A DNA stretch of 64,000 bases from Cryptomeria japonica (taxonomy: Eukaryota; Streptophyta; Pinopsida; Cupressales; Cupressaceae): positions 908,865,009 to 908,929,008 of the forward strand of contig NC_081414.1 of assembly GCF_030272615.1 (NCBI RefSeq), given 5' to 3'. Made by a program: the position numbers and the translations under genes. The notes below the pieces were generated by a model. It ran no database searches, was not told the origin of the DNA, and saw nothing but the letters and a program-made list of their open reading frames with translations. This document shows, one piece after another, positions 21,120 to 33,800 of this stretch (within the stretch, counting starts at the first letter, position 1; each line of letters begins with the position of its first letter).

Positions 21120-22875
21120 CTATAATATACAATGCATTAAATTTTTGAAATGAGATATTAATTTAATTTTATATTTTCATTTGCCATCCTCCATAGTCAT
21201 AGGTACATTTTAATTACAAATAGCTATTCCATAGAGTGATCTTATGTGGTTTCTCTCAAAATTTTAGGAAGTTTTAAAATGGCTACAATTTTATTAAAAT
21301 AAAATATTTTCAAGGTTCAATATTCCTTATAAAATCATTTCTAATAATTGGAAATATCTTAGCATCCATAAATATTTATAATTTCTTTCTTTTTATTTCA
21401 TTATTATAGGTACTAGACTTAGGATAATAGAGAAGATAAAGATACCAATAAAAAGATAATTCTAATTATGAAAAATATTATTTATAATAATAGATATAAT
21501 TAAATTCAAAAATACATAAAGTCTTATGGGATAATATGACCACCTCTTAAGTTGGTATAGGTTTTTGTCTCTTTATCCTTTCTTAGGGTTTTGATGTGGT
21601 AATTTGCATTGAATTATATATTATCATTACTAAAACAATCTTACATTAATATTATCATTACTAAAACAATCTTACATTAAAACTCAAAGGAGGTTTTGCA
21701 ATTAAGTTTGAATGATTTCATGGTCCTAGATGAAATGAGAATTACATATTTATTAAAGATGATCATTTCTAAAGATAGGATCAGTATTTTATTTTTGATA
21801 AATTGATCTTAATAAGTTCGTTTAAAGGGGTTGTCTTATGGACTATTATATGACAAAGCAACAAAATACATAAGAACAAATTTACAACTTAGCCTTGTGA
21901 TGGTTAGATTCTTATAAGATCACCTATATTGTTGGGAGAAATGTGTTTTATTTGTTGGATTTGAAAGAAAAGTGGTTGCATCATACAGTCAATGTACCTT
22001 TTTGTTTATCTTTTTTTTTTTTTATGTCTTGTTTATGGTCTTTCTATAGAATTTTGCATTTTAGTTTCATCTATATTTATTTATAAAATTATTGAAATTA
22101 TTTTTTCAATTAGATTTCATTTTAAATGATGATAAAAAACTCAAGTTTAAAAAAGTTGTAGCTATACAAGTAAACATGCAATGAATGAATTTATTTAAAA
22201 AAATAATTTTGCAAGCATAGAATAGTGAAATTATAAAAAAAATGTCTAGTACTTAAAGTACTTGGTTTTCAATAAATGTGAAATCATCGACCTTGAATTG
22301 TAGTCATATAGCTCACAAATTTTATGTTCTTGAAAATATTTGTGGCACACTAATTTAGAATATAATCCTTAATTTTTTATGAAACTTTACAAGTAAGATC
22401 ATTTATGCTAACTCAATAAACAATTTCCATGTGTAAAGAAAGCTAAAATTGAATTTACAAACTCCTATTTTATGGCACATTCCAAAATAATTTACTTTCC
22501 AAAATAGCTGGACTAACTTTTTAAATTTTCAAAGGGGTCCATTACCTTGCTTGACTATAAAATATTTTATCTTTCTTTATGTTCACATAATTAAGGACTT
22601 ATGAATAAATATTACTTTATGTAATTGAATAAAATATGCCATTTTGCTTAAGTTGTGATTATTTACTTGCACCATTTACATCATGTTGACCATATCATTT
22701 TTTTCATAAGGCTTTTTAGCTCGACATTACCAAGTTCACCTCTTTAAAATTTATTGCCAATTCAAAATGCTTAGAAAGTTGCCTAAGGTATACCAAAGGT
22801 TTTTGTAATGTTAAGTAAAGGTTTTATAGGGTGACAATAGAGGATAAATTATGAATGAATGTTGATAAAAGTTAC
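21120..22875. repeat. Long dispersed repeat, copy 1, left part
   Basis: No gene is seen. The text from GAAATGAGATATT through GGGATAATATGACCAC and GGTTTTGATGTGGTAAT matches 36880-37631, then continues as the match to 56607-56960 and 58427-59470, once the copia 2 and solo-LTR insertions in copy 2 are skipped. The two copies are clearly diverged (many substitutions and indels by eye). GTTAC at 22871-22875 is the left target duplication of element C. Confidence 0.7.
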
Positions 22876-24007
22876 TGTAATGGGTGGAAAATTAGGCTTT
22901 CCACCATTGGATGTATGAAAACTATTATTTTGTCATTACATTCAAAAGACGAGCAAAACCAATAGATTTAGTCACAAATCAGTAATGATAAGGACTTAAA
23001 TACTAATTGGATACAAGGGAATGATGATGATTTGCCCTCTTTTGTGAGTTGAAATGCTGAAATTAGGGAGAAGTGTTGAAAATGAAGGTAAAAAGGTGGA
23101 AACAGTGAGATACAGTCATCAAATTGAGGAACGCACCTAGATTTGAGCAATATATGTAGATTCGGACTAGATCCTCGAAAATGCTCCAAGAATGTCAGGA
23201 CTGGAGCGTCCGCCGCTTTGGTCCTCCTAACTTTTTGCATGCCAAAGAGGGATGATTTGTCTCTATAAATAATGCCTATTCTAAAATCGTAGCTTCGTAC
23301 CTATTTCCTACACACAAAAAGAAAGGGAAATAGGTTGGGAATAGGGGCTTGCGTAAGTCGAAACCTAGTTTTTGAATTAACCATGAAATAGAGATAAAAG
23401 ATAATTGAATTCTTGTAAATGAAGATTCTCCTTTTGAGGGAGATGCCTAAAATCAAATGATATACCTCTTTGTGAAGGTTTTTTTGTCTCCACAAGGCAT
23501 TACGGTTTCATGAAGTCTTTGATAAAATATGATGTAAATCTGCACTGCAATGTTTGAATCTTGACATTGTTGGTACTCCAAGGCTGTAAGGAAGCTTGAT
23601 TACTTGCTCAATTGTTTGAATGCTTGATCTCATGTGTGTATAATGATTGCCAGATTGATGTGATTATCAAATGAGAGGAGAAAAGCCTCCTTTTATACTT
23701 GCCTATCGAAAAACTTGTTGATTTCCCAACATGAGCTGACATGGAGTTAGAAATCCCGCTCAAATTTGAAATAGGGAAAAGGGTTTAAAAGGGGCACCAA
23801 AATAGGGAGGACTAGAGCATGGTGCTCTAGTCCTACCCCATTTTGTGGCTAAGGAAAGGTGCCTAGCTTATGAAAAAGGTAGAAAATAATGTCATTCTTA
23901 AGAAATATGAGCAAAATCAAGTCCTAATCAGGCCTAGGGATGCAAACGCTAAGGTAGGAACCCAATGTGGTCAAAATTGTACAAGGGTGAAATTTTAGGA
24001 TGCTACA
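22876..24007 (-). mobile_element. 3' LTR of element C
   Basis: Bounded by plus-strand TGTAATGGGTGG at the left and GGATGCTACA at the right, so on the minus strand it opens TGTAGCATCC. A purine-rich AAAGTGGGGGCTAAA precedes it on the minus strand and would be the polypurine tract. It aligns along its length with 29672-30807. Confidence 0.85.
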
Positions 24008-25320
24008 TTTAGCCCCCACTTTATTGGGAGTATGAAACCAATTGTACTCTCAATAAAGTACAAGGGTTCACATTGGAAAAATTTCACCAAGTCATCAAGA
24101 AGGCAAGATACACCAAACCCCCAGTGGACTTTAGGATCTTACAACTTCCATGACAATATAAAAGGGATATCATGAGAGAAAGAGAAAGAAAGAACCATGA
24201 CTACAAACTAATAAGGTTCTCTTACTATGAGTCATGAAAAGAAAAATACCAAAAAATTATAATTTAAAAGACTAAGTCTGCTAAGTAACTTAAGTGTTAA
24301 GATATGTGAAAGAGAGAGACATTGAGTGGAGTGTATGCCCCCACATTAAAGTGATTTCATATGCCTAATGGAGAGTAATTTCTTTAAGGTAGGATACACC
24401 CAAAAGACAAGAATGTTATCACAATAATAAGTCACCAAGAAAGGGCAAATTAAATGATAATGATCATAAGACATATAAAACATGAGGTGGTTTCACTTAA
24501 CTCTGGGGTCATGATGCTTTTTTATGATAAATAATGTATATAATATATATAGATATGCATAGAATTATCGTCATCCCCCAAAGAAAGAAAAACCACCATG
24601 GAAGAAGGGCATATGTGTCTTTTGAGTCAACATGGGAGGACATGTGTCTTTGGAATCAACATGTGAGAGACCAAAAGAGATATCAACACTTTGCATCATC
24701 CTCAAGTAGACAACACTAGAGACAACAAATAGAAGAATTGAGAGACAAACGGAAGATCACAAAAACACAAGATAGGAGAGAGAGAGAGAGAATCTATGGC
24801 ATGAATGAAGCTAATCATGCAAACCATCCACCTCCCCATCTTGTACATCAATATTTAGGTAAGGTGGACAACATGCAAGAGGAGAAATATTGTGCACATT
24901 AGATTGAATTATCATAAGTTCCCGACAAGGACCATGCTCTAATGATGAGTCACTTTATCTGTTACTTGGAGCTAGGATTAATTCTTTTGAAAATTATTGA
25001 GATAAGTCATTGTCAACATCAATATATTCATATTCATCATCTGAATTATTAGGATCAAAATTTTCATCATGAACAATATTCTCACTTATTTCATCATCAA
25101 GATTAACAAAAATAGGAGCTCTAATAGGAATAGAACTTGAACCATCATTTTTCTTAATTGTTTCATGCCTTGGAGATTTAGGTTGAATCTCTTCATTAGG
25201 ACAAGGTTGAGAAAATGGTATTATATCAAGACTTGGTGTCTTTGAGGAAGAAGTATTTTGAGAAGCCAGTTTATGAGCTCTAACACGACATCTCCATCGA
25301 CATTCTCTCGCACAACAGTT
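24008..25320 (-). other. Element C non-coding 3' region
   Basis: No credible gene. It contains a short GA microsatellite at about 24774-24793 and AT-rich text. Its position matches the pol to 3' LTR segment that holds the antisense PMD gene in elements B and D, but no PMD motif is present. Confidence 0.5.
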
Positions 25321-25869
25321 TCATTTAGTTATAGTTGAAGGTTGCAAAGATTTAGGTTCATCAGGTATACACTTATTTTCTTCTTTTAAGGAAGGATGCA
25401 TACTAAAATGTCTTTTAGGTTGAACAATAGGAGGTGTCAGACGATTTCCTTTGTAAGACATAGGAGGCGGAACCACGCCATATAAAGGAGGAATAGAAGG
25501 TGTGGGAAATAGACTAGGTCCATCATGAGGAGGAGGAATAGGTCTATCCTTAAGAGGAATAATATTTTTATCCCTACAAGGAGGAATAGATTGACCCTTA
25601 GGAGGAAGAGCTTTTCTATCCTTGAGAGGAAGAATAGACTTATTTTTAAGAGAATGAATAGATTCTTCCTTAGGAGAAAGAATATCTCTACCCTTAGGAG
25701 GAAGAATAGGCTTATCCTTAAGAAGAGGCATATGATAATCAATTGGAGGAAGGCTAAGTGTTGGATTTCTCGGTTTAATCAAGGAAAAAATTATGCCATT
25801 TTTCCATTTTTGATCAGATTGAAAAAGAGTATCACTACTAGGTTTAAGAGGTTGGAATTGTTTGGACAA
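25321..25869 (-). pseudogene. Pro/Lys-rich ORF with eight-residue repeats (element C)
   Basis: An open frame of 182 codons. It contains about eight tandem octapeptides of the type LKDKPILP, KGRDILSP, KNKSILPL, KGQSIPPC, between about 25520 and 25740, corresponding to a 24-bp DNA repeat. A further Pro-rich segment and a Ser/Lys-rich end follow. It lies downstream of the protease-like region, where reverse transcriptase would be expected. I do not recognise a family. It may be a low-complexity filler like the tail of the element A ORF. The repeat length is a multiple of three, so openness alone is weak evidence for translation. Confidence 0.4.
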
Positions 25870-26231
25870 AAAATAATTAAAAAAACCTCTCTTTTCCTAA
25901 TCACGGGCTGGTACATGCTATCATTAACAATTATGATCTTGTCATCAAGAGAGAATTTCAACCATTTAAGAAGAGTAGAAGGGATCAATTTCATGGAAGA
26001 GAGCCAAGGATGTCCCAAATTCACATGAAATTATTCTAATGTAGGAATTATAGAAAAGTTAACATCTAAAGCTCTAGTACCAACCTTAGTGGGAAGAGAA
26101 ATATAACCAATAGTGGGGTAAGAGAAATCATCAAAGAGTTTAATCACCACATCAAATTTATCATATGTTACTTGATGCAATTGTAAGGTATAAAGAAACT
26201 ATTCAGTTCTCAAATTAGCCATACAAGCCAT
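25870..26231 (-). pseudogene. Gypsy protease-like domain, decayed (element C)
   Basis: Read leftwards from the insertion junction: VLIDMACMANLRTE, a stop, QLHQVTYDKFDVVIKLFDD, YPTIGYISLPTKVG, DVNFSIIPTLE, a stop, then FHVNLGHPWLSSMKLIPST. The order matches retropepsin-like protease of Ty3/gypsy elements, with LGHPWL equivalent to LGRPWI in element D. The active-site triplet reads D-M-A instead of D-S/T-G, so it is probably inactive even apart from the stops. The first stop replaces Gln (CAG to TAG). The frame then runs on through 25791. Confidence 0.6.
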
Positions 26232-26239
26232 ATCAATGA

Positions 26240-26993
26240 GCACTTGTATGTATTAGATTGAATAGTCCCAAAGACACTGAGAGGGGGGTGAATCAGTGTC
26301 TAACCAGTTAACTGAATATTTGAACTTATTTATAATTTTATAACCCAAATCAATGTACCGGTAAACAAGAAATAATGCAGTAAAGAGAAATAATAGAGAT
26401 AGCATAAATGCACACCATAACACAAGATATTTTAACGAGGAAAACTAGTGTGGGAAAAACCTCGGTGGTATTTGTGACCCATAATATTTACTCACTGGCC
26501 AATATGAATAAATACTACTTACAATAGGGCCCTGCACATGCAGGAAGGCCAACTGCCTGGAGCGCACTACTCAAAAGAGTCTCACTGACTACAAAATGGA
26601 TAATTAAATCCAATACAATGTACTACTCAAAATAATATCTCTCATGCCTGGTTCAATACCAGTTTAATCTCAGTTAGATACCTTGACAAAAACCTTTCAT
26701 TGTCTTTACATATACCAATAATAATCACCTATTTATTACATTACAAAAATGATCTATGAGATCTCATACATATATGAGTCTTTACAACATACCAAGTCAG
26801 CTGACAAATAATTAATTATATTTACAATACAATTCATATAAGCAAAAATTAATCCCATGTCAGCCTGAGTGCCGGTATACTTCATTTCCGGTGTAATCTG
26901 GATGTCGGTGCCTTCCCGTGTATGATGTCTGTGATGTCGGTGCATGTGTAGAAACTTCTTGCCAGTTGGTTACCAGTTGGTTTCCATCAATGA
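26240..26993 (-). mobile_element. Copia-type LTR inserted in the element C protease
   Basis: Protease-like text breaks off on both sides of a ~750-bp block flanked by ATCAATGA (26232-26239 and 26986-26993). On the minus strand the block ends with TTCACCCCCCTCTCAGTG, close to the equivalent TTCACCCCCCCCTCTC of the copia 2 right LTR, and CCTCGTTAAAATATCTTG lies upstream. This suggests a solo copia LTR of another family. The ends are not clean TG...CA, and the right border could lie up to about 60 bp further, so the exact unit and target duplication are unresolved. Confidence 0.5.
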
Positions 26994-27450
26994 CAACATC
27001 AACTATTCTCCTTAGAGTGTATAATGCCAATAGTATGCCTTTTATTCTTGTAGTGATATATAATGGGCCATCGAGTGCTTCAATAGTCTCACTAGGATCA
27101 AATGTGATGCCTAAATCTTTAGGAGGATCATTTTTATCAATAAGTTTCACCACATTATTAGACTCAAGGCCAAGATCATTGGGAGAGAAAGAAAGATGAA
27201 TAGTCTCAATCACAATAGGGGAATGGGAAGGTAAAAGATCAGTGAAAATTTGAAGATTTTGATTAGGAGGAGCTACTGATTTATTACCTTTATCATTCAC
27301 ATCGGCCACAAATATGGTATTGTTATCAATCAAGTCTTTAATCTTACTCCTTAAGGAGTAGCACTTTTCATTGTCATGACCAGGCTGACGATGGTATTGG
27401 AAAAAATATTTGGAATCAAAGGTCAGGTGACAAAGGTTTAGTTGTGTCAA
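26994..27450 (-). pseudogene. Gag C-terminal part of element C
   Basis: An open frame with KYFFQYHRQPGHDNEKCYSL and KIKDLIDN. This is the same Y-C/F-x-Y-H...GH...C...IxDLID signature as in elements A (YCAYHRQ) and D (YCEFHKS), marking the end of gag in this lineage. A Pro/Asp-rich linker and GPLYITTRIKG lead to the interrupted protease. The first Cys of the usual motif is Phe here. Confidence 0.65.
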
Positions 27451-27799
27451 TTGGTTTGATAGGGAGAATATTCAACACATTCCCTTGAAACAATTGCATC
27501 ATAATACTATGCAAGGATTCATTAAGATGAGTGAATCATTTTCTAAAGTATTTGGACAAAGGAAGCACACCTCTTGTTGTGGCTGCTACTTGAGTGTTGT
27601 TGTTGTCATTGAACTTGATGAATCTCTTATTCAGTTTGAACTTTACAAAAGCTTGTTGAGTACTTTAACTTTTATCATTCAGAGCCATTGAAGATGATTG
27701 TTCTAATTGGCTCACAGTAAGGCGATAATTGTGAAGTACTGCACACAACTATATAAAGGAAGTAAACTCATAAAAGAGAAGTTTATCCCTAATATCGTT

Positions 27800-29081
27800 T
27801 TACAAATTAGAAATGAAAATTCTTTGAATATCTTGATCAAGCACAAGAAAAGAAATTTGAAAATAGAGATCTTTATATCTACCAATAAAATTAGTCACTT
27901 TTTCTTTAATACCTTGCTTGCAATGCATAAAATTAGTCAAAGTAATCTTAGGACCAATATTATTGTATAATTGTTGAATGAAAGAATTAGCTAATTGTTG
28001 AAAAGAAGTAATAGAATAAGGAGGCAAATAACAATACCATTGCAATGCTTTATCTCTAAGTGTTCTAGTAAACAATTTAGCCAACAATCTTGGGTCATGA
28101 GCGAAGTCACTACACAAAGTTTGAAATGTTTTAAGATGAATCAAAGGATTACCTTTTCCATTATAAATATCCAATTGAGGGACTTTGACATGTTTAGGAG
28201 GGACCATACAAACAATATCATTGAATAATGGGCTCGCTACATCAAATGTGGGTGCATTATACTTAGATTTATTTATATAATTTATTTATTGTTGTAAGGA
28301 AGACAATGTTTGAGCTAGATTATTGATAGTAGCTTCGGTGGAAGGATTGAAATTGGACATGTTGTATTGAGAAGGAGGATACTTAACATTTTTGAATGAA
28401 GGAGGAGCTTGAGAATAAGGAGGTGGGACATATGATAGGTAGGTATGGGAGATGATTGGGTAACAAATGGAAGATTCATAGAACCTGAAGCATGAAGGAA
28501 TTATGATTAGAGGAGTTTCCCCCCTGACTAACATGTGTAGGTATAAAAATTTGCATAGAGGTAGCCATGATGTTGGATGTAAAGGTGGGAACACTAGCCA
28601 TAGGAGTAGTCAAAGGAATGAAATGTTTAACTTGACTAGGAGGTTATGTATAACCAAGGACTTCAGCACAACTCTTCATAGGCATAATATTAGTATCAAC
28701 AATATGAGCAATACCACAAAACACATCAATGCAATGTTTATCACTTTGAACCATTCTTTTTAATCATTCAATCAATGGTAGAGCTTCACTTTCTAGGTAT
28801 TGTTGACTCATCCATTGTTGAAGATTTTCAAATTGATTGTCAATCTTTGCTAATTGATCAACGGAAACCCCAATTAGTGATTCATCTACATCATGAGTAT
28901 TAAGAAAAGAATGAGCATAAATGGGGTCATTTGTAGTATTGGAAGAACCATCAACATCCTCATGGAAAAATTTATGCAAATTAGGCTCCATCTCATCAAT
29001 AATTAAACATTGGGAAGCCTTAATTCTACAACTTATTCTCATGGGGATACTATAGGTTGGACTAATAGTAGTAAAACTCAT
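27800..29081 (-). pseudogene. Gag core of element C, several breaks
   Basis: Start at 29081 (MSFTTISPTYS), followed by an acidic N-terminal segment to 28764, a Pro/Tyr/Ser-rich segment (28286-28594) and a typical retrotransposon gag core (27800-28207): YNGKGNPLIHLKTFQTLC, DKALQWYCYLPP, SFQQLANSFIQQ, EKVTNFIGRYKDL. The core corresponds to YRGKGDPKAHIR and QAMEWFSQLPPG in element D. Segments are separated by stops and frame changes, so no single product is possible. Confidence 0.75.
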
Positions 29082-29671
29082 TCACTAAGTGAGGGAAATT
29101 GGAAATTTGAAATAAATTAAACAATGAAAACTATGGGTAAAAATGATTGTTCAATTAATTAAGCAAATTGATTGGAGATTTTAAAAAGAGCATGCAACCC
29201 ACTAGTAAATTTAAATTTAAAAAATTAAGGTTATACAAAAATAACCTCTTAATTTTAAAATTTAATTTGAAATTGGATCTAAGATTGAAATTTTGAATTT
29301 GAATTCGAATTAGTTCTAAAATAATCAATAAAAGATTTAGACAAACCAACAAGCTCATTTTTAAATTTTTAAATTAGGGTTTTTGAAATGAACCTCTAAA
29401 TTTTTGAAATTTAATTGGAAATTAAACTTGCAAGGGAAAATTTGAATTATGAAATGAAAATTACTCAGATTTAAAATTAATAATCCAAATTAAGCAATTC
29501 ACAAGCTCAATTTTAAATTTAAAAATTAGGGTTTTGAAATTAACCTCTAAATTTTTTAAATTCACTTGGACATCAAACTTGTAAATGAAAAATTGAATTT
29601 AATTTGCATATGTACTCTGATTTGAGAACATAAATCATAATTAAAGGTGTAAGGAGTTAGGCTCACCAAAA

Positions 29672-30807
29672 TGTAATAGGTGGAAAATTACGTTTTCCAC
29701 CATTGGATGTATGGAAACCGCTAATTTGTCATTACATTCAAAAGAGGGGTGAATCCAATAGATTTAGTCACAAATTAGTAATGATAAGAACTAAAATACT
29801 ATTTGGATTCTAGGGAACGATGTTGATTTGCCATTTTCTATGAGTTGAAATGTTGAAATTAGGGAAAAGTGTTGAAAATGAAGGTAAACATGCAGAAATA
29901 GTGAGCTAAAGACATCAAATTGAGGCACGCACCTAGATTTGAGCAGTATATGTAGATTCAGACTAGATCCTCGAAAGAGATCCAAAAATGTCAGGACCGA
30001 AGCACTTGTCGCTTTAGTCCTCTTAACTTTTCGCACACCAAAGAGGGTTCATTCGTCTCTGTACATAATTCCTATTCTAAAGATCATGGCTTTGTACCTG
30101 TTTCCTGCACACAGAAAGAAAGGGAAATAGGTTGAGAATAGGGGCTTTCCTAAGTGAAACCCTAGATTTGGAATTAACCATGAAATAGAGATAAAAGATA
30201 ATTCAATTGTTGTAAATGAAGATTATCCTTTTGAGGGAGATGTTAAAAATCAAATGATATGCCTCTTTGTGAAGTTTTGTTTGTCTCCACAAGGGATTCG
30301 GGTTTCATGAAGTCTTTGATAAAATATGATATAAATCTCCACTTCAATGCTTGAATCTTGACTTTGTTGCTGCTCCAAGACTTGAAGGAAGAGTGATATC
30401 ATACTTGCTCAAATGTTTGAATGCTTGATCTCATGTGTGTATAATGATTGCCAGATTAATGTGATTATCTAATGGGAGGGAAAAAATTTCCTTTTGTACT
30501 TGCCCATTGCAAAACTTGCTAATTTCTCGACATGAGCTGACACAAAGCTGGAAATCGTGTTCAAAGTTGAACTATGGCAAAGGGGTTGAAAGGGGCCAAA
30601 AATAGGGACGACCAAAGCATGGTGCTATTGTCCTACCCCATTTTGGGCCTAGGACAAGGTGCCTAGCTTATGCAAAAGGTAAAAAATAATGTCATTCTTA
30701 AGAAATATGAGCAAAATCACATCCCAATAAGGCCTAGGGGCACAAATGCTAATGTACAAACCCAATGCGGTCAAAATTGTACAAGGGTGCAATTTGAGGA
30801 TGTTACA
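29672..30807 (-). mobile_element. 5' LTR of element C
   Basis: From plus-strand TGTAATAGGTGG to GAGGATGTTACA at 30807, next to GTTAC. On the minus strand its end is followed by TTTTGGTGAGCCTAACTCC, the position of a primer binding site; I cannot name the tRNA. Copies of the same LTR text at 22876-24007 confirm its limits. Confidence 0.85.
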
Positions 30808-30812
30808 GTTAC

Positions 30813-33800
30813 TATAAAGTTCACGAATTTGTTTTTATTAGTCATGATAACATTTACCATTTTATTACTAATTATAATCTTGTCTATTTGAACATTGAAT
30901 AATTATTTATGTTCTTCTAAATCCTTCGATACCTAGGATTATACATGGAAATCTAAAGGATTGCATTGTTTTAGTTTAAAAAAGAAATAATAAGATTCAA
31001 TTCAGTAGTTAATGATGGGTGTCTATAACTCATTTTTTATCAATTTTTTTTTCTTTTTCTTGTTTTCTTTGATATCTCAAAGGTGTCCTTGTGAATCTTG
31101 CAAGGCAATACTAAATCCTTTGCGCTGCACCCTAAATCCATAGAACCCACCTGGGCATGACTAGGCAAGATGGCCCTTTTGGTCGGGATGAGGCTAGAAC
31201 CTACATCGGTTGTCCATATCTTTCAATATCTCAAACAACTTATCTACACCCTCAAAGTATTATCATTAATTTTTTAAAATTTGTATTTTTTCAATTGTTT
31301 ATTTTTTATTTTCTAAGTATATTTTTCATTTCATTATTACTCAACTCTACAAATTTTAATTCATAGTTTATTTATTCTTGTAGTAATCTTTAAAGACAAG
31401 AATTTAATTATAAAACCCATTATTATGTAGATAATAATGTATATGCATATTTATTTATTTTATCAACAATCTAACATTTTATTTTCAAAATAAATATTCC
31501 TATTAGAAAATTATTCTCTTACATAGTTTCTTTAGATAAGAGTGTGGAAAGTGATTCATAATAAATACTATAAAATTTTATTTTTTTCTAAATATCTTTG
31601 GGATGTCAATATAATAATGGAGTTTTGAGTTCTACATATGTTTCAAAATAAATTTTAGGAAAATGATGACAATGAAAATTGAATATAATAACTATTCATA
31701 TAACTAATAAAATATAACTAATAAAAGGAAGTTGGAAGAATCTAGTTTTTTTTCACATATTTGTTCATGGTAAATTTAGATATGTTTTTAGGAAGATCCA
31801 TTAAATTGTACATACAATATTTTTTTGTGTTGTTTAATTGTAACATAATTTTGGTTCAATGAATACATTTTGAAGATGCAATTCTATAATAAATAAAGCT
31901 TTGAAATTGGTTCTAGATTTTGTTTCACAATCATATTAAAAAAATTCATTGTTGAAATTTCTTAACAACTATAATTGAATAGATTTTTATTTACTTATGT
32001 TTAATGTCATATAAGAAACCTATAAAATACGTTATAACTAGTACAAATAATTTTAGAGAGAGAAAAGGTATTTAGTGAGAATTGAAAGTTATATTTTTAG
32101 GATTAATTTTGTAGAAGATTGGTATTCATTGGTTATTTTGTGCTACTATGAAGGATAATCTTGAGAAATTTTGGTGCGTGTTGGAAGATACAAATAATGA
32201 AGGATTTTAAGTGTTTTCCTATCGTTATTTTAATATTCATTTCATATCTTTGTATATTAAAAATTCAATTTATTTTGAAGAAAAATGATAACAATGAATT
32301 TTTAAAGGTCTAGTAGATTAATTTATGATTATTTCAACCTTTTTTGGTTGGATAGTAAACATAGTAGAATTTGAACTACTCTTTATTTTTTTGCATGCAC
32401 TATATCATATTGGGTTAGATCCATGATGTATTTTAGTGGATGAAATGCCTATTTTGATAGTTTTTCTCTTAGGTATAATATTCTATTTTTTGTCATTTAG
32501 CATGTTTTCTCCCTATTTAAATGATTCTACTATTTCCTAACTCAAAGATATCAATTCTCATTTCATCATACTTTTGGCATCCAATCTTGTCCAACCCCTT
32601 TTGTTAATCATTTCTTTGCTACACCTTGGGACACACCATCCTTTTTATAGGAAAATGAATGCCAAAGAGATATAATTTATAAAAGACATTATTTTATCAC
32701 TAGTGTAGGAACATTTTAATTTCTTTACGATAAATAATTGTGTATTCTATATTTATGATTATTTTTTATTGTATACCCCCTTGGGTGGCCTTGGAGATCA
32801 AAATATTAGATTTGGTTTCTTTTGTTTTTAACATTTTATCCCAATGACTCTGATCATGTATTCTCTCCTCTTGTTCATGATGCAATCTTGAGTAATCAAA
32901 AGAGACTAGTTCATCCTTCTAGGGGCCTACTTAAGGATTTCATGTCCCTATTGGTTGAACCAAACTCAAGCATTCTAATGGAGTCCAAAAAGTAAGAGTG
33001 AATTGAAAGAAATGCTTCTTAGAAGAAAAATATCATCAATAAATCTCAATCATCAAGAAATTTATACCTTTAGATAGTGAACGTTAGGGATGGTTACCCC
33101 CTTTTACAAGATTTTATTTTTCATTTTTGTTTTCAATATACAAAAATTTCCTCACATATCCTTGTAGTATATCAAAGATGAACCTATCAATAATTATTTA
33201 ATCCTATATATTGAGTATTGATAATCCTTTCTCATGGTGCATTGCTAATTGAACAAGCTTGGGAAGTTATTCTCACTCTTCTTTTGAGCATTGAGAGATA
33301 CTTTTACCTAGGGTAAGGCATAGCTAACTCCAACTATAAGGGATATCATATAAATTGGTGCACCCCCTAAGTGCCAAACATTTGATATATAGTATATTTG
33401 TTGTCCTAGAGGGATTGATACATCCACTTTAGTGATAGTCAATTGTTAATGTGCCTAGACTATCGTCATTGTAAAAAAATATGAAACCCCTTTAATAAAA
33501 ATCCTTGAAATTCAAAATCATTTGCATACCTTTGAGTGCTTGTCTAAATTTGATTATTTTCAAACAATGTAAAAGATTAATCTTACATATACAATCTAAT
33601 AAAGACAAATCCAAATAAGACTAATTGAAGCCATCTAATGCATCTAAATACTTCCTCTAATCATCCATCTAATCAAACCTATTCATCACCCTAATCCTTT
33701 TAATTTTTTCTTCTAAACATCTACTATTCCTCTCTAAGTCAACCCGGTGTTAATATATGCTTTGTTTGATCTCTAAAGGATCTTTTCTCCATCCTAATCC

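Larger units (their letters stand above)
20380..21120 (-). mobile_element. Copia 1 leader and probable 5' LTR
   Basis: The minus strand upstream of the copia 1 gag start contains a TATATAA box near 20560, a series of CCGAT...ATCGG motifs and a long TA run, as expected of an LTR promoter region. Neither LTR end nor a standard initiator-Met primer binding site was recognised, so the borders are approximate. Sequence from about 21120 on matches the repeat seen again at 36880, placing the right edge of the insertion near there. Confidence 0.45.
22876..30807 (-). mobile_element. Element C: complete-ended gypsy-like element, minus strand
   Basis: A 7932-bp element with two LTRs (22876-24007 and 29672-30807) in the same orientation, flanked by a perfect 5-bp target duplication GTTAC (22871-22875 and 30808-30812). 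Internally it has a gag core, a gag C-terminal Cys/His motif, protease-like sequence and a Pro/Lys-rich ORF. It has no recognisable reverse transcriptase, RNase H or integrase. The LTRs differ at roughly 10-15% of positions over the 130 bases compared by eye, so it is older than element D. A copia-type LTR is inserted within its protease region. Confidence 0.85.

Noticed and set aside
26232-26993. hAT-type transposon suggested by an 8-bp direct repeat
   Set aside because: No terminal inverted repeats; the internal text resembles a copia LTR.
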